A stretch of 64,000 nt of DNA from Clostridia bacterium (GTDB lineage Bacteria > Bacillota > Clostridia > Lachnospirales > Anaerotignaceae): positions 78,779 to 142,778 of the forward strand of contig JALFWW010000019.1 in assembly GCA_022786605.1 (NCBI GenBank), given 5' to 3'. The translations under genes were made by a program, and so were the position numbers. This document shows positions 40,467 through 50,924 of this stretch, one piece after another. Position 1 is the first letter of the stretch. Each line of letters begins with the position of its first letter. The notes beneath the pieces were generated by a model, which saw nothing but the letters and a program-made list of their open reading frames with translations, did not search any database and was not told the origin of the DNA.

Positions 40467-40506
40467 AAAAGTCGGAACTTTATCATAAAAGTTCCGACTT
40501 TTTTAT
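40467..40506. terminator. bidirectional terminator
   Basis: aaaaagtcggaacttt...aaagttccgactttttt. Confidence 0.85.
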
Positions 40507-40529
40507 TTGCCATGAAATCAATTTTTCAA

Positions 40530-42977
40530 TCAATCTTCAATATACAGCGGTTTCAAATCCCAGATTTCCTCCGCGTACTGGCGAATGGTTCTGTCACTGG
40601 AGAACTTACCGCTCTTCGCCACGTTGACGATTGCCATTTTCGCCCATTTTGTCTGGTCACGATATGCTCTGTCAATATCCCACTGGGCTCTTGCGTAATC
40701 CGCATAGTCTTCCAGCACGAAATATTCATCGGCTCTGCCGCCGCAGCCGTTAAGCAGTGCGTCATAGAGTTCACGGAACAGGTCTGTGTTCTGGTGGAAT
40801 GTACCGTCGATGAGGCTGGTCAGCGCCATACGCACTTCCTGATTCATGTTGTAAATGAACCAAGGGTCATAGTGGTCATGATATTTTGCCTGTACTTCTT
40901 CGGCGGACATCCCAAAGATAAAGATATTGTCTTTGCCCACTTCTTCGTAAATTTCCACGTTCGCGCCGTCCATGGTACCAACGGTCAAAGCGCCGTTGAG
41001 CATGAATTTCATGTTACCGGTACCGGATGCTTCTTTCCCGGCTGTGGAAATCTGTTCACTGACATCAGCGGCAGGAATCAGGCGTTCTGCCAGAGATACC
41101 CGGTAGTTTTCCATGAATACCACTTTGATTTTGCCTTCGATGGTAGGGTCGTTGTTGACTACATCGGCAACAGCGTTGATGAGCTTGATGATCAGTTTCG
41201 CACGGCGATAGCCTGCCGCCGCTTTCGCGCCGAAAATGAATGTACGAGGCACCATATCCATGCCGGGGTTCATTTTCAGCTGGTTATACAGCCCAATGAT
41301 ATGCAGCACGTTCAGCAACTGGCGTTTGTATTCGTGGAGACGTTTTACCTGAATATCAAAGATGGAATCGGGGTTGATGTCGATGCCTTTTGTTTCTTTG
41401 ATATACTTCGCCAGCGCCACTTTGTTTGCTTTCTTGATTTCCATGAAACGACGGCGGAAGTTTTCATCTTCTGCGTAAGGCAGGAGTTTTTCCAACTCTT
41501 TCAGTTCTGTGATCCAGCCATGACCAATGGTTTCAGAGATGAGCCCTGCCAGACCATGGTTGGCATGGAGGAGCCATCTTCTCTGGGTGATGCCGTTTGT
41601 TTTATTATTAAATTTTTCAGGATAAAGTTCATAGAAGTCCTTCAATTCCTGATTTTTCAGAATTTCTGTATGGAGCGCCGCAACACCGTTTACGGAATGA
41701 CTGCCCACGATGGCAAGGTATGCCATACGAATCTGACCGTCGGCAATGATTGCCATGTGACGGAGTTTTTCAGGGTCCATACCGTATCTCGCCTGCAATT
41801 CCAGACAGTAGCGGCGGTTGATTTCTTCCACGATCTGATAGATACGAGGCAGCAGACGGCTGAACAGTTCCATGGGCCATTTTTCCAAAGCTTCCGCCAT
41901 AATGGTATGGTTGGTGTAAGCGCATACCTTTCTGGTGATTTCCCAAGCGTCATCCCAAGGCACATCATTTTCGTCCACCAGCACACGCATCAATTCCGCA
42001 ACTGCTACGGTAGGGTGTGTGTCGTTCAGCTGGAACGCCACTTTATCAGGCAGTTTGTGGAAATCGGTGTGGTTCTTTTTGAATCGTTCCACCACACGCT
42101 GTACAGTGGCGGAAATGAAGAAATACTGCTGACGCAGACGCAGTTCTTTCCCCTGGATATGTTCATCGGCAGGGTAAAGCACGTCTGTCATGGTGCTTGC
42201 CAGCAATTCTTCTTCGGCTGCTTTCTGGTAATTGCCTTCATTGAAGAATTTCAAGTCCAATTTATTCTTCGCCCGTGCTTCCCACAGACGCAGTGTATTG
42301 ACGGTGTTATTGCCATAACCGATGACGGGATAGTCATAAGGCACAGCGATAACAGACTGATAATTTTCCTGTACGAAACGGTATTCTCCGTTGCCTTTGG
42401 GCACAGCACGGACATTGCCGCCGAATTTGACTTCTACAGCATATTCGTTACGTTTGATGCCCCAAGGGTCACCGTTTTCCAGCCAGTTATCGGGCGCTTC
42501 CACCTGATAACCGTTTTCGATTTTCTGTTCAAAAATACCGTAGTGGTAGCGGATACCGCAGCCATAAGCAGGCAGCTGCAATGTGGACAGGGAATCCAGG
42601 AAACATGCAGCCAGACGCCCCAGACCGCCGTTGCCCAGACCCGGATCGGGTTCCGCGTCCTCTACCATATTGTAATCAATGCCAAGTTCTTCCAGAACTT
42701 CTTTGACCTCATCATACATTTCCAGATTGATGAGGCTGTTGCCGAAAAAGCGGCCCATCAAAAATTCCATGGACAGGTAGTAAACCACCTTCACGTCTTT
42801 TTCGTAATATTCATCATGTGTTTTCATCCATTTGTCGGTGATGACGTCGCGAACAGCAAACACGGCAGCCTGGTAAACTTCCTCGGCAGTGGCTGTTTCC
42901 AGTGTCTTGCGGTACAATGTTTTGACGTTTTCCCGAATCATTCTTTTCAGTGTTTCTTTATCCAATAACTGACTCAT
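40530..42977 (-). CDS. glgP: glycogen/maltodextrin phosphorylase
   Basis: YLSMEFLMGRFFGNSLINL, GNGGLGRLAACFLDSL, EASGTGNMKFMLNGALTVGTMDGANVEI. Confidence 0.97.
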   Translation of the reverse strand: MSQLLDKETLKRMIRENVKTLYRKTLETATAEEVYQAAVFAVRDVITDKWMKTHDEYYEKDVKVVYYLSMEFLMGRFFGNSLINLEMYDEVKEVLEELGIDYNMVEDAEPDPGLGNGGLGRLAACFLDSLSTLQLPAYGCGIRYHYGIFEQKIENGYQVEAPDNWLENGDPWGIKRNEYAVEVKFGGNVRAVPKGNGEYRFVQENYQSVIAVPYDYPVIGYGNNTVNTLRLWEARAKNKLDLKFFNEGNYQKAAEEELLASTMTDVLYPADEHIQGKELRLRQQYFFISATVQRVVERFKKNHTDFHKLPDKVAFQLNDTHPTVAVAELMRVLVDENDVPWDDAWEITRKVCAYTNHTIMAEALEKWPMELFSRLLPRIYQIVEEINRRYCLELQARYGMDPEKLRHMAIIADGQIRMAYLAIVGSHSVNGVAALHTEILKNQELKDFYELYPEKFNNKTNGITQRRWLLHANHGLAGLISETIGHGWITELKELEKLLPYAEDENFRRRFMEIKKANKVALAKYIKETKGIDINPDSIFDIQVKRLHEYKRQLLNVLHIIGLYNQLKMNPGMDMVPRTFIFGAKAAAGYRRAKLIIKLINAVADVVNNDPTIEGKIKVVFMENYRVSLAERLIPAADVSEQISTAGKEASGTGNMKFMLNGALTVGTMDGANVEIYEEVGKDNIFIFGMSAEEVQAKYHDHYDPWFIYNMNQEVRMALTSLIDGTFHQNTDLFRELYDALLNGCGGRADEYFVLEDYADYARAQWDIDRAYRDQTKWAKMAIVNVAKSGKFSSDRTIRQYAEEIWDLKPLYIED

Positions 42978-43117
42978 AAAAAACCCCCAATATTGTGTAC
43001 TGAGAACCGCACGGGCTTTTCACCCACAGATTGTATTTTTTGCAGTCCCGTATTTCACTATACCACAAAAATGCCAGAAAATGCAAATCTTCCCCTATTT
43101 TTCCCGTAAAATCCCGG

Positions 43118-43582
43118 TCAGATATGCCAAAAATCCAGCCATACCCCCAGCCAGAAACCCAAAAGCCCTCCGACAGCACGCAGCAGGAACTGTTTTTCCC
43201 CCACTTCCTCCGGCAAAACAGCACCGCAGACCAGATACAGACAGGCGCCGCCGGTGATGGCCGCCAACAGTGCCGTCAGCACATCCATGGAAGCCAGACC
43301 ACCGCTGCTGCCCCAGAGCAATGCCCCCAGCCAGAAAAAGACCGTTCCCGGCAGTCTGCGTTTTTCCGCCACCGTACCTAATGCTACACCGCAGAGGACG
43401 CCTGCCGCCACAGCGTAAAAAGCCTGAGATGTAAAGACCCCCGGCAGATACCGCAGGCAGAAGAAGGCTACACCCAAGCCGGACAAAAACCCCAGTACCA
43501 AGGCAAAAGCACCTCGTTTCAATGACAAAAACAGCACACTGCCATACACCACACAAAACATGGTCCAGAAGGAAACAGACAT
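43118..43582 (-). CDS. hypothetical multi-pass membrane protein
   Basis: Hydrophobic ORF downstream-terminated, GC-consistent with neighbours. Confidence 0.6.
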   Translation of the reverse strand: MSVSFWTMFCVVYGSVLFLSLKRGAFALVLGFLSGLGVAFFCLRYLPGVFTSQAFYAVAAGVLCGVALGTVAEKRRLPGTVFFWLGALLWGSSGGLASMDVLTALLAAITGGACLYLVCGAVLPEEVGEKQFLLRAVGGLLGFWLGVWLDFWHI

Positions 43583-43698
43583 GTTCCCCCTCCTCCCGAT
43601 TTTTCTCCTGTTATTCAGCTTATGAAAAAACAGGGGAAACAGAAGCAGACGGGCACAAAAAAAGCCGAAATCTCTTTTCAGAGATTCAGCTTTTTATC

Positions 43699-44271
43699 TT
43701 ACGCCATTTGGAACACAATCCCAACCGCCGCGCCAATGAGGATCAGCACAATGGGATGGACTTTTTTCCATTTTCTTGCGGCAAAGAGGATCACAAGGAA
43801 CAGTATCCACTCTCGCCACTGGAACAGGCTGCCCCACTGGGTAGCGGCACCGTTCCATGCTTCTTTATTGAACAGGGAAAGAACGATAACGCCAAAGCCT
43901 GCGGAGGCAATGAGCCCTACCACGATGGGACGCAGACCATAAAAAGCGTTTTCCACCAATGTGCTCTGACGGAAGCGTTCCAGAAATTTATAAACAATGA
44001 TGATGACGATGACAGAAGGTGTTACCAGACCGGCTGTAGCAATAATGCCGCCCAATACACCGCCGCACTGGAAGCCCACATAAGTTGCCATATTGACGCC
44101 CAGAGGACCCGGTGTGGACTCGGAAATAGCGATCATATCGGGAATCTGTGACACGCTGAGCCAAGGGTATTTATCCGCCAAGTCGTAGAGAAATGGCAGT
44201 GTCGCCAGACCGCCGCCTACAGAAAACAGCCCGATCTTGAAAAATTCCAGAAATAATATCAACAGCTGCAT
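43699..44271 (-). CDS. chromate transporter half-protein (ChrA family)
   Basis: FFKIGLFSVGGGLATLPFL ... ESTPGPLGVNMATYVG. Confidence 0.92.
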   Translation of the reverse strand: MQLLILFLEFFKIGLFSVGGGLATLPFLYDLADKYPWLSVSQIPDMIAISESTPGPLGVNMATYVGFQCGGVLGGIIATAGLVTPSVIVIIIVYKFLERFRQSTLVENAFYGLRPIVVGLIASAGFGVIVLSLFNKEAWNGAATQWGSLFQWREWILFLVILFAARKWKKVHPIVLILIGAAVGIVFQMA

Positions 44272-44826
44272 TTATTTGGCGCCTCCTTTCTCTTTTGCCT
44301 GAAAGGATTTGACCACAATGCCAATGACTGCACCCACCAGCACCAGCCATACGGGGGAGATATCCACAAAGGTTGCCACCACAAAAGAGATGATAGCAAG
44401 AACAATCCCCAATTTATCCACAACGGATTTCTTCCACATACCGGAAACGGCATTGATGATCAGAACGCCCACCACTACACGGATGCCGCCGAATGCGTTC
44501 TGCACAACAGGTAAATCCGCAAAATTGGTCAGCACTGCCGCAATGACCATGATGATGCAAAGAGAGGGGAACACGCCGCCGGCTGTGGCGAAAATGGCCC
44601 CAGGGATGCCTTTTCTTTTATAGCCGATAAATGTTGCCGTATTGACGAAAATAACGCCGGGGGTACACTGCCCAATGGCGAAGTAATCCAGCACTTCATC
44701 CTCTGTTGCCCATTTCCGGCTCTGCACCACTTCTCTTTGGAGCATGGGCAGCATGGCATAGCCGCCACCAAAGGTAAATGCCCCAATCCGCGCAAAAGTC
44801 AGAAACAATGATATGAGTTCTTTCAT
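44272..44826 (-). CDS. chromate transporter half-protein (ChrA family)
   Basis: FARIGAFTFGGGYAMLPML ... QCTPGVIFVNTATFIGYK. Confidence 0.92.
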   Translation of the reverse strand: MKELISLFLTFARIGAFTFGGGYAMLPMLQREVVQSRKWATEDEVLDYFAIGQCTPGVIFVNTATFIGYKRKGIPGAIFATAGGVFPSLCIIMVIAAVLTNFADLPVVQNAFGGIRVVVGVLIINAVSGMWKKSVVDKLGIVLAIISFVVATFVDISPVWLVLVGAVIGIVVKSFQAKEKGGAK

Positions 44827-44860
44827 CTTTTGTCACCTGATTTCTTTTCTTTAGATTTTT

Positions 44861-45937
44861 TTACGCATCGGGATTCTGCGCTTTGAGTTTTTCCATCTGG
44901 TCTGTTGTCACCAGTGTATCCATGATCTCATCCAAATCCCCGTCCAGTATGGCATCAATCCGATGGAGTGTCAACCCCACACGATGGTCTGTCACACGCC
45001 CCTGGGGGAAGTTATAGGTACGGATACGTTCGCTTCTGTCGCCGGTACCCACCTGAGAACGGCGGTCCGCGGAGATGGCCGCGTCATGCGCCTGACGTTC
45101 CCGTTCATACACACGGGCATAAAGTACCTTTAGTGCCTGTTCCTTATTCTTCAGCTGAGATTTTTCATTCTGACAGGATACCACGATACCTGTGGGGATA
45201 TGGGTCATACGAACAGCGGAGTCTGTGGTGTTGACGCACTGACCGCCGTTACCGGATGCACGGAACACATCCACACGGACATCGTTCATGTCGATATGCA
45301 CGTCCACTTCTTCCGCTTCGGGCAGCACTGCCACAGTAACGGTGGAGGTATGGATTCTGCCGCCGCTTTCTGTTGCGGGGATACGTTGGACACGATGGAC
45401 GCCGCTTTCGTATTTCAAACGGGAATATGCCCCCTGACCTGTGATCATAAAGGAAATTTCCTTATAACCGCCCAAATCGCTTTCGCTGGCGTTCATGACT
45501 TCGATTTTCCATTTCCTCCGTTCCGCATAACGGGTATACATGCGGAACAGGTCTGCCGCAAAGAGTGCCGCTTCGTCACCACCTGCGCCGCCGCGGATTT
45601 CCACAATAACGTTTTTCTCATCATTGGGGTCTTTGGGGATCAGCAAAATGGTGATTTCCTTTTGCAGTTCCTCCAGACGTTCTTTGTTTTCCGCCAGTTC
45701 TTCCTTCACCAGTTCCCGGAAATCGTCATCCAGTTTATCTTCCAAAAGCTCCAGTTCTTCCGCAATGGATGCTTTCACTTTTTCGTATTCCCGATATGCT
45801 TCCACAATGGGTGTCATATCGCTGTATTCCTTCATCAGTTTCCGCCACTGGCTCTGATTGGCAATGATTTCAGGGTCGTTGACCTGATCTGCCAAATCCA
45901 TATACTTCTGTTCAATTTCCGCCAATCGGTCAAACAT
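44861..45937 (-). CDS. prfA: peptide chain release factor 1
   Basis: [31 protein letters not shown] variant GGQ motif region. Confidence 0.96.
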   Translation of the reverse strand: MFDRLAEIEQKYMDLADQVNDPEIIANQSQWRKLMKEYSDMTPIVEAYREYEKVKASIAEELELLEDKLDDDFRELVKEELAENKERLEELQKEITILLIPKDPNDEKNVIVEIRGGAGGDEAALFAADLFRMYTRYAERRKWKIEVMNASESDLGGYKEISFMITGQGAYSRLKYESGVHRVQRIPATESGGRIHTSTVTVAVLPEAEEVDVHIDMNDVRVDVFRASGNGGQCVNTTDSAVRMTHIPTGIVVSCQNEKSQLKNKEQALKVLYARVYERERQAHDAAISADRRSQVGTGDRSERIRTYNFPQGRVTDHRVGLTLHRIDAILDGDLDEIMDTLVTTDQMEKLKAQNPDA

Positions 45938-46799
45938 GAGGCTCCTCCTTCTTCTGTCCAAAAACCACGCGATCCAGCCCTGCCAAGTCCTGACGGCAAG
46001 CTACGGACGTAAAACCTGCTTCCTCCATCAGGGCAAAGAGCGCTTCCCGCTGGTCATATCCAATTTCAAAAAACAGCCAGCCCCCATCCCGCAAACGCGC
46101 AGGGGCTTCCGCTATGATTTTTCTGTAAAAATCCAGACCGTCTTTTCCACCGTCTAAGGCGTTTCTGGGCTCAAAATCCCGAACTTCTGTCATGAGTTCC
46201 TCGCAGTCCGCCGCCGGAATATAAGGCGGGTTGGACACAATGAAGTCCAAGGGAAACAGACTGTCCGGCAAAGCTGAAAATAAATCGCTTTCCACAAAGT
46301 TCACATGAGTCTGGTTTTTCTCGTTGTTTTCTCTGGCAAAAGCCAAGGCTTTGGGGCTGATATCCACAGCAGTCATGTCCATATGTCCCAGTTTTTCCAG
46401 ACAAATGGGGATGCATCCCGTTCCGGTGCCAATATCCAGCCCACGGCGGAGGGATTCTTTTGCCCCTGTTTCCAATATGGTTTCCACCAAAATTTCCGTA
46501 TCCGCCCGGGGAATGAGCACCCCTTCGCCCACAGAAAAAGGCAGTCCCATGAACTCCCATTCCCCCAGAATGTACTGGAGGGGGCGTCCTTTTGCTCTTT
46601 CATCCAGAAAAGCGGCGTATCCCTCCGCCGCTTTTTCATCCAATATGGTTTGTCCTTCTGTCATACGCTGGATTTTGTTCATACCTGTGACTTTTTCCAG
46701 CAGCAGTTCCGCGTCCATGCGGGGATTTTCTCTCCCTGCCGCCGCCAGCATTTCTTTTCCTGTTCGCAGCCACTGGCTGACTGTCTTATTCTGGTTCAT
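45930..46799 (-). CDS. prmC: release factor glutamine methyltransferase
   Basis: [24 protein letters not shown]. Confidence 0.95.
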   Translation of the reverse strand: MNQNKTVSQWLRTGKEMLAAAGRENPRMDAELLLEKVTGMNKIQRMTEGQTILDEKAAEGYAAFLDERAKGRPLQYILGEWEFMGLPFSVGEGVLIPRADTEILVETILETGAKESLRRGLDIGTGTGCIPICLEKLGHMDMTAVDISPKALAFARENNEKNQTHVNFVESDLFSALPDSLFPLDFIVSNPPYIPAADCEELMTEVRDFEPRNALDGGKDGLDFYRKIIAEAPARLRDGGWLFFEIGYDQREALFALMEEAGFTSVACRQDLAGLDRVVFGQKKEEPHV

Positions 46800-47697
46800 C
46801 TTCCAGAACCCCTTTCATGGCAGCGATTGCCGTTTCGATCTGATCCGGGTCAGGCTCTGCCGTGGTGATTTTTTGCAGGCACAGACCGGGATAGCTGATG
46901 AGCGCCACCAACTTGCTGTTGGAATTGCCTGCCCAGCGGATGACTTCATAGGAAATGCCCGCAATGACAGGCACCAGCACGATTCTGGTCACCAGACGCA
47001 GCAGGAAATCATCTGTCCGCACAAAGAAAAATACCACCATACTGATGATCATAACGAACAGCAGGAAACTGGTGCCGCACCGTTTATGAAGTCTGGTGCA
47101 GGGAATGACGTTTTCCACTGTCAGTTCTTTTTCGCTTTCAAAGCAGTTAATGGTCTTATGTTCCGCACCGTGATACTGGAATACCCGATGAATCTCCTTC
47201 ATTCTGGAGATGCCAAACAGATACAGCAGGAAAATGGCAATACGGATGAGCCCTTCAATAACACCCAGCGCCCAGGTAGGCACCATGGTTTTGAAAAAGT
47301 TTCCCAGCCACACAGGCAGCAGGAAAAACAGCAGCATGCCCAAAATCAGGGAAAAGCCCACACTGCAATAAATGATGATGTCATTCATGCGGTCGCCCAG
47401 CTTCTCCTGCAAAAATTTCTCAAACTTGGAAGGCTCCGCCTCCTCTGTCCAATCTTCTCCAGCGATTTCCGCTGAGCGCATCAAAATGCGGGTACCTGTC
47501 ACCAATGAATCCACAAAAGCCGCTACACCGCGGAAAATAGGCAGGCGAAAAATCCCTTTTCTGCCCAGACCGCCCCATTCTTTTTTCTCTATGGTAATCC
47601 CGCCCTCGGGATTGCGTACAGCCATGGCATACATCTTCTTGCCGCGCATCATCACGCCTTCGATGACAGCCTGACCGCCGATATTCGTTCGTTTCAT
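46786..47697 (-). CDS. DUF1385 (YqhQ-like) membrane protein
   Basis: NIGGQAVIEGVMMRGKKMYAMAVRNPEGGI; YHGAEHKTINCFE. Confidence 0.92.
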   Translation of the reverse strand: MKRTNIGGQAVIEGVMMRGKKMYAMAVRNPEGGITIEKKEWGGLGRKGIFRLPIFRGVAAFVDSLVTGTRILMRSAEIAGEDWTEEAEPSKFEKFLQEKLGDRMNDIIIYCSVGFSLILGMLLFFLLPVWLGNFFKTMVPTWALGVIEGLIRIAIFLLYLFGISRMKEIHRVFQYHGAEHKTINCFESEKELTVENVIPCTRLHKRCGTSFLLFVMIISMVVFFFVRTDDFLLRLVTRIVLVPVIAGISYEVIRWAGNSNSKLVALISYPGLCLQKITTAEPDPDQIETAIAAMKGVLEDEPE

Positions 47698-47830
47698 GGT
47701 TTTTCCTCCTTTCTGTCAAAAAGACACGCAAAAAACCCCTTCCTTTCGCAGCAGGGCAAACCACAAAAATTTGCCATGTTGCGAAAAAAAGGGCGGACAA
47801 ATTTGCCCAGCCCTTTTACGTGTTTCTTGA

Positions 47831-48034
47831 TTATTTTCTGCCGTATTTTTTGTTGAATTTTTCTACGCGACCGCCTGCTTCCAGCAGCATTTTCTGGCTG
47901 CCTGTGTAGAAAGGATGACATTTGGAGCAAACTTCGACTCTGATTTCATCTTTTGTGGAGCCTGTTACGAATTCGTTGCCACAGTTGCATTTTACTGTCA
48001 CCTGTTTGTAATCGGGATGGATTCCTTCTCTCAT
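47831..48034 (-). CDS. rpmE: 50S ribosomal protein L31
   Basis: [27 protein letters not shown]...[16 protein letters not shown]. Confidence 0.96.
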   Translation of the reverse strand: MREGIHPDYKQVTVKCNCGNEFVTGSTKDEIRVEVCSKCHPFYTGSQKMLLEAGGRVEKFNKKYGRK

Positions 48035-48166
48035 TTTTTTCACCTCATTCTCTAATTTGTTGATCAATAATCCGAAATTATTTAAAGACAACGTGGGTAT
48101 TATAGCATAGTTTTTCCGGGATTGCAACAGCTTTTCCTGAAAATACCGCCATTTTTCGCTGTTTTT

Positions 48167-49558
48167 TTAAGCGTCCCCTCTGCCCAGCTGTTTTTCCCAT
48201 ATGGGCAGACGTTCCACAAATTCCGCATTTGTTTTTGTTTTATGCATCAGGTCATAAAAACCCTGTGTCATTTCCACTGCCGTCATGGTTGCCGCCATCC
48301 GCCGCAGGGTGTAGTTGCATTCCATTTCCGCTGGGCTAAGCAGCTTATCTTCCCGTCTGGTGCCGGACTTGATAATGTCCACCGCCGGGAAAATCCGCCG
48401 TTCCGCCAGTTTTTTATCCAGCACCAGTTCCATATTGCCGGTGCCTTTGAATTCCTCGAAAACCACTTCATCCATTTTGCTGCCTGTATCCACCAATGCC
48501 GTTGCCAGTATAGTAAGGCTGCCGCCGCCTTCAATGTTTCTGGCCGCGCCGAAGAACCGCTTGGGCATATACAGTGCCGCCGGATCAAGACCGCCGGACA
48601 GGGTTCTGCCGCTGGGGGGAATGGCGAGGTTATAGGCTCTGGCAAGTCTTGTTAAACTGTCCAAGAGAATCACAAGGTCTTTCCCCTGTTCCACCATGCG
48701 TTTTGCCCGCTCCAATACCATTTCCGTCACCCGTTTATGGTGTTCCGGCTGCTGGTCGAAGGTAGAATAGACGATTTCCACGTTTTCTCCCTCAATGGAA
48801 CGCTGGATGTCCGTCACTTCTTCTGGACGCTCGTCGATGAGCAGTACAATGAGGTGGACTTCCTTATGATTCTGGGTGATGGCATTTGCCACCTGTGTCA
48901 AAAGCATAGTTTTCCCCACTTTGGGCGGCGCAACGATCATACCTCTCTGACCTTTGCCAATGGGTGCGATAAGGTCGATGATGCGTCCTGTCAATTCTTC
49001 CGCGCCTGTTTCCAAATGGAGTTTTTCCTCTGGATAAATGGGTGTCAGTTCCTCAAAATTGGGGCGTCTGGCTGCCACATCGGGGCGATCGCCATTGACG
49101 GTTTTCACAAAAATGAGGGCACCGAATTTCTCCCCTTCTCTTGCAGGACGGAGAATACCTTTGATGGCATCCCCTGTTTTCAGCCGAAAACGGCGAATCT
49201 GGGAGGGAGAAACATAAATATCCCCTGTTCCCGGCAGAAAGTTTTCTGTTCTCAAAAAACCAAAGCCATCCGCCATGACTTCCAAAATCCCTTCGCCCTG
49301 TTCCTGTGTTTCCCGCTGGGGGCGTTCGTTGTGTTCCGGCTGCGCCATTTCTTCCTTTGGCATCTGCGCTCTTTCTTCAGAAAAACCACAAACAGCCACA
49401 TCTTCGGCATTTTTCGCCAAGGATTGTGACTGCTTTTCTTGGATTCTTGCGATAAGTTCGCCTTTTTTTAAGGCGGAAATGGGACCAAGTCCCATTTCCT
49501 TTGCCATTTTTCTCAGTTCCATCAGGGTTTTCTGTTCCAGTGTTTCCTTTTCCATCAT
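48167..49558 (-). CDS. rho: transcription termination factor Rho
   Basis: [13 protein letters not shown]...[43 protein letters not shown]. Confidence 0.97.
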   Translation of the reverse strand: MMEKETLEQKTLMELRKMAKEMGLGPISALKKGELIARIQEKQSQSLAKNAEDVAVCGFSEERAQMPKEEMAQPEHNERPQRETQEQGEGILEVMADGFGFLRTENFLPGTGDIYVSPSQIRRFRLKTGDAIKGILRPAREGEKFGALIFVKTVNGDRPDVAARRPNFEELTPIYPEEKLHLETGAEELTGRIIDLIAPIGKGQRGMIVAPPKVGKTMLLTQVANAITQNHKEVHLIVLLIDERPEEVTDIQRSIEGENVEIVYSTFDQQPEHHKRVTEMVLERAKRMVEQGKDLVILLDSLTRLARAYNLAIPPSGRTLSGGLDPAALYMPKRFFGAARNIEGGGSLTILATALVDTGSKMDEVVFEEFKGTGNMELVLDKKLAERRIFPAVDIIKSGTRREDKLLSPAEMECNYTLRRMAATMTAVEMTQGFYDLMHKTKTNAEFVERLPIWEKQLGRGDA

Positions 49559-49602
49559 TACCTGACTCCTTTTTTCCGCAAGCAAGCTACATGATCACGT
49601 CA

Positions 49603-50703
49603 TTACGCCGCGGGGATTTTCAGTACATCGCCGGGCTTGATATTTTGACCTTCCTTCAAGCCGTTTGCTTCCAGAATTTTTGTATATTCAGAACCATTGC
49701 CATAGAATTTCTGTGCCATGCTCCAAGGGGTTTCGCCATCCTGTACGGTGTATTCTTTCATACCGCTGCTGGATGTTGTGCCTGTTGTTGTACCGGATGT
49801 TTCTTTCTTATCATCTGTTGTTGTGCCTTCTGTTTTTTCACCGTCAGCAGTTTCTTCTTTTTTCGCGCCATCAGGGTTTTTCAGCGCGTCCAGTTCTTCC
49901 TGGAGCTGCATTTTTTCCAGCTGTACCTGTTCATATTTTTCGTTCAGGCTCTGGCTGTCTGTCACTTTCTGCTGGGCTTCTTCCAGCTGGCTGGACAGTG
50001 TCACGGTTTTAAAGATCAGGAAAACAATGAGCACCAGACCAACAATGCCCAGGATCATAGGCAGTTTGCTCTTTCTGCCGCCTCTGTAATCATCATCATA
50101 ATCATCATAGAGGCTGTCCAGATGTTCCTGTTTTGCACGTTCCTCAAAGTCGATGTCTTCATAACGGGGACGGTCACCTGCACGTTCCATATCAGAAAAA
50201 GGCATTTCTTCCCGTTCTTTTTTCTGTTTTTTCTTCTTTGTCATACCGGATTTCTGAGGCACGGATGTCTGAATGGTCACTTCTTCCATGATTCTGGATT
50301 TTTTCCGCGCGGGCATCACGCTGACATACTGGATGTCTTCGTTATAGCTGTCATCCATTCCATAACCGTCCTGTTCACTTTCGGCGCTTCTTGCACGACG
50401 GGACACATAGCGTGTGGGGTCACCTTCCTGCTGGGGCGCCCGTCTGATTTCATTGATCTCAGAGCTTACCTGCTGCATTCTGGCTTCTTTGACTTCTTCC
50501 ACATCTTCCCGCTGGGGACGTCTTGTGCGGTATGCCGCCGCTTCCGCGTCCTCACTGGCACGACCCATGAGGGGATGTGTCTGCATCAAAATATCCTGCA
50601 CTTCTTTGGGCAGGTCGTTATACAAATCTGCGTAATACTCTTTATCCGCATCACTCATACTGCGGCCCTGGCTGCCATTTTCCAGTTTATCTTTCTCTTC
50701 CAT
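49603..50703 (-). CDS. LysM-domain single-TM protein
   Basis: C-terminal KEYTVQDGETPWSMAQKFYGNGSEYTKILEANGLKEGQNIKPGDVLKIPAA. Confidence 0.85.
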   Translation of the reverse strand: MEEKDKLENGSQGRSMSDADKEYYADLYNDLPKEVQDILMQTHPLMGRASEDAEAAAYRTRRPQREDVEEVKEARMQQVSSEINEIRRAPQQEGDPTRYVSRRARSAESEQDGYGMDDSYNEDIQYVSVMPARKKSRIMEEVTIQTSVPQKSGMTKKKKQKKEREEMPFSDMERAGDRPRYEDIDFEERAKQEHLDSLYDDYDDDYRGGRKSKLPMILGIVGLVLIVFLIFKTVTLSSQLEEAQQKVTDSQSLNEKYEQVQLEKMQLQEELDALKNPDGAKKEETADGEKTEGTTTDDKKETSGTTTGTTSSSGMKEYTVQDGETPWSMAQKFYGNGSEYTKILEANGLKEGQNIKPGDVLKIPAA

Positions 50704-50924
50704 ATGATACCTCCAAAGACAGTTTTTTCCTGTTTTTTTGCATACGAGTTTTCTAAATTTTGCTTTTACATCTTATTTATTTTACATTCTTCCGGTGAAA
50801 GTGTCAACCAAAGGGTTGAATTTTCAATGATTTGTAAGGATTTCTTTTGCCAAAGAAACCTTTGTCCGCGCCATAAAAAACAGGAGGTGACTGTTTTTAT
50901 CAGCCCCTCCCATTTTTCCCGTTG

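Noticed and set aside
40416-42968. 850-aa plus-strand ORF
   Set aside because: Antisense shadow of glgP.
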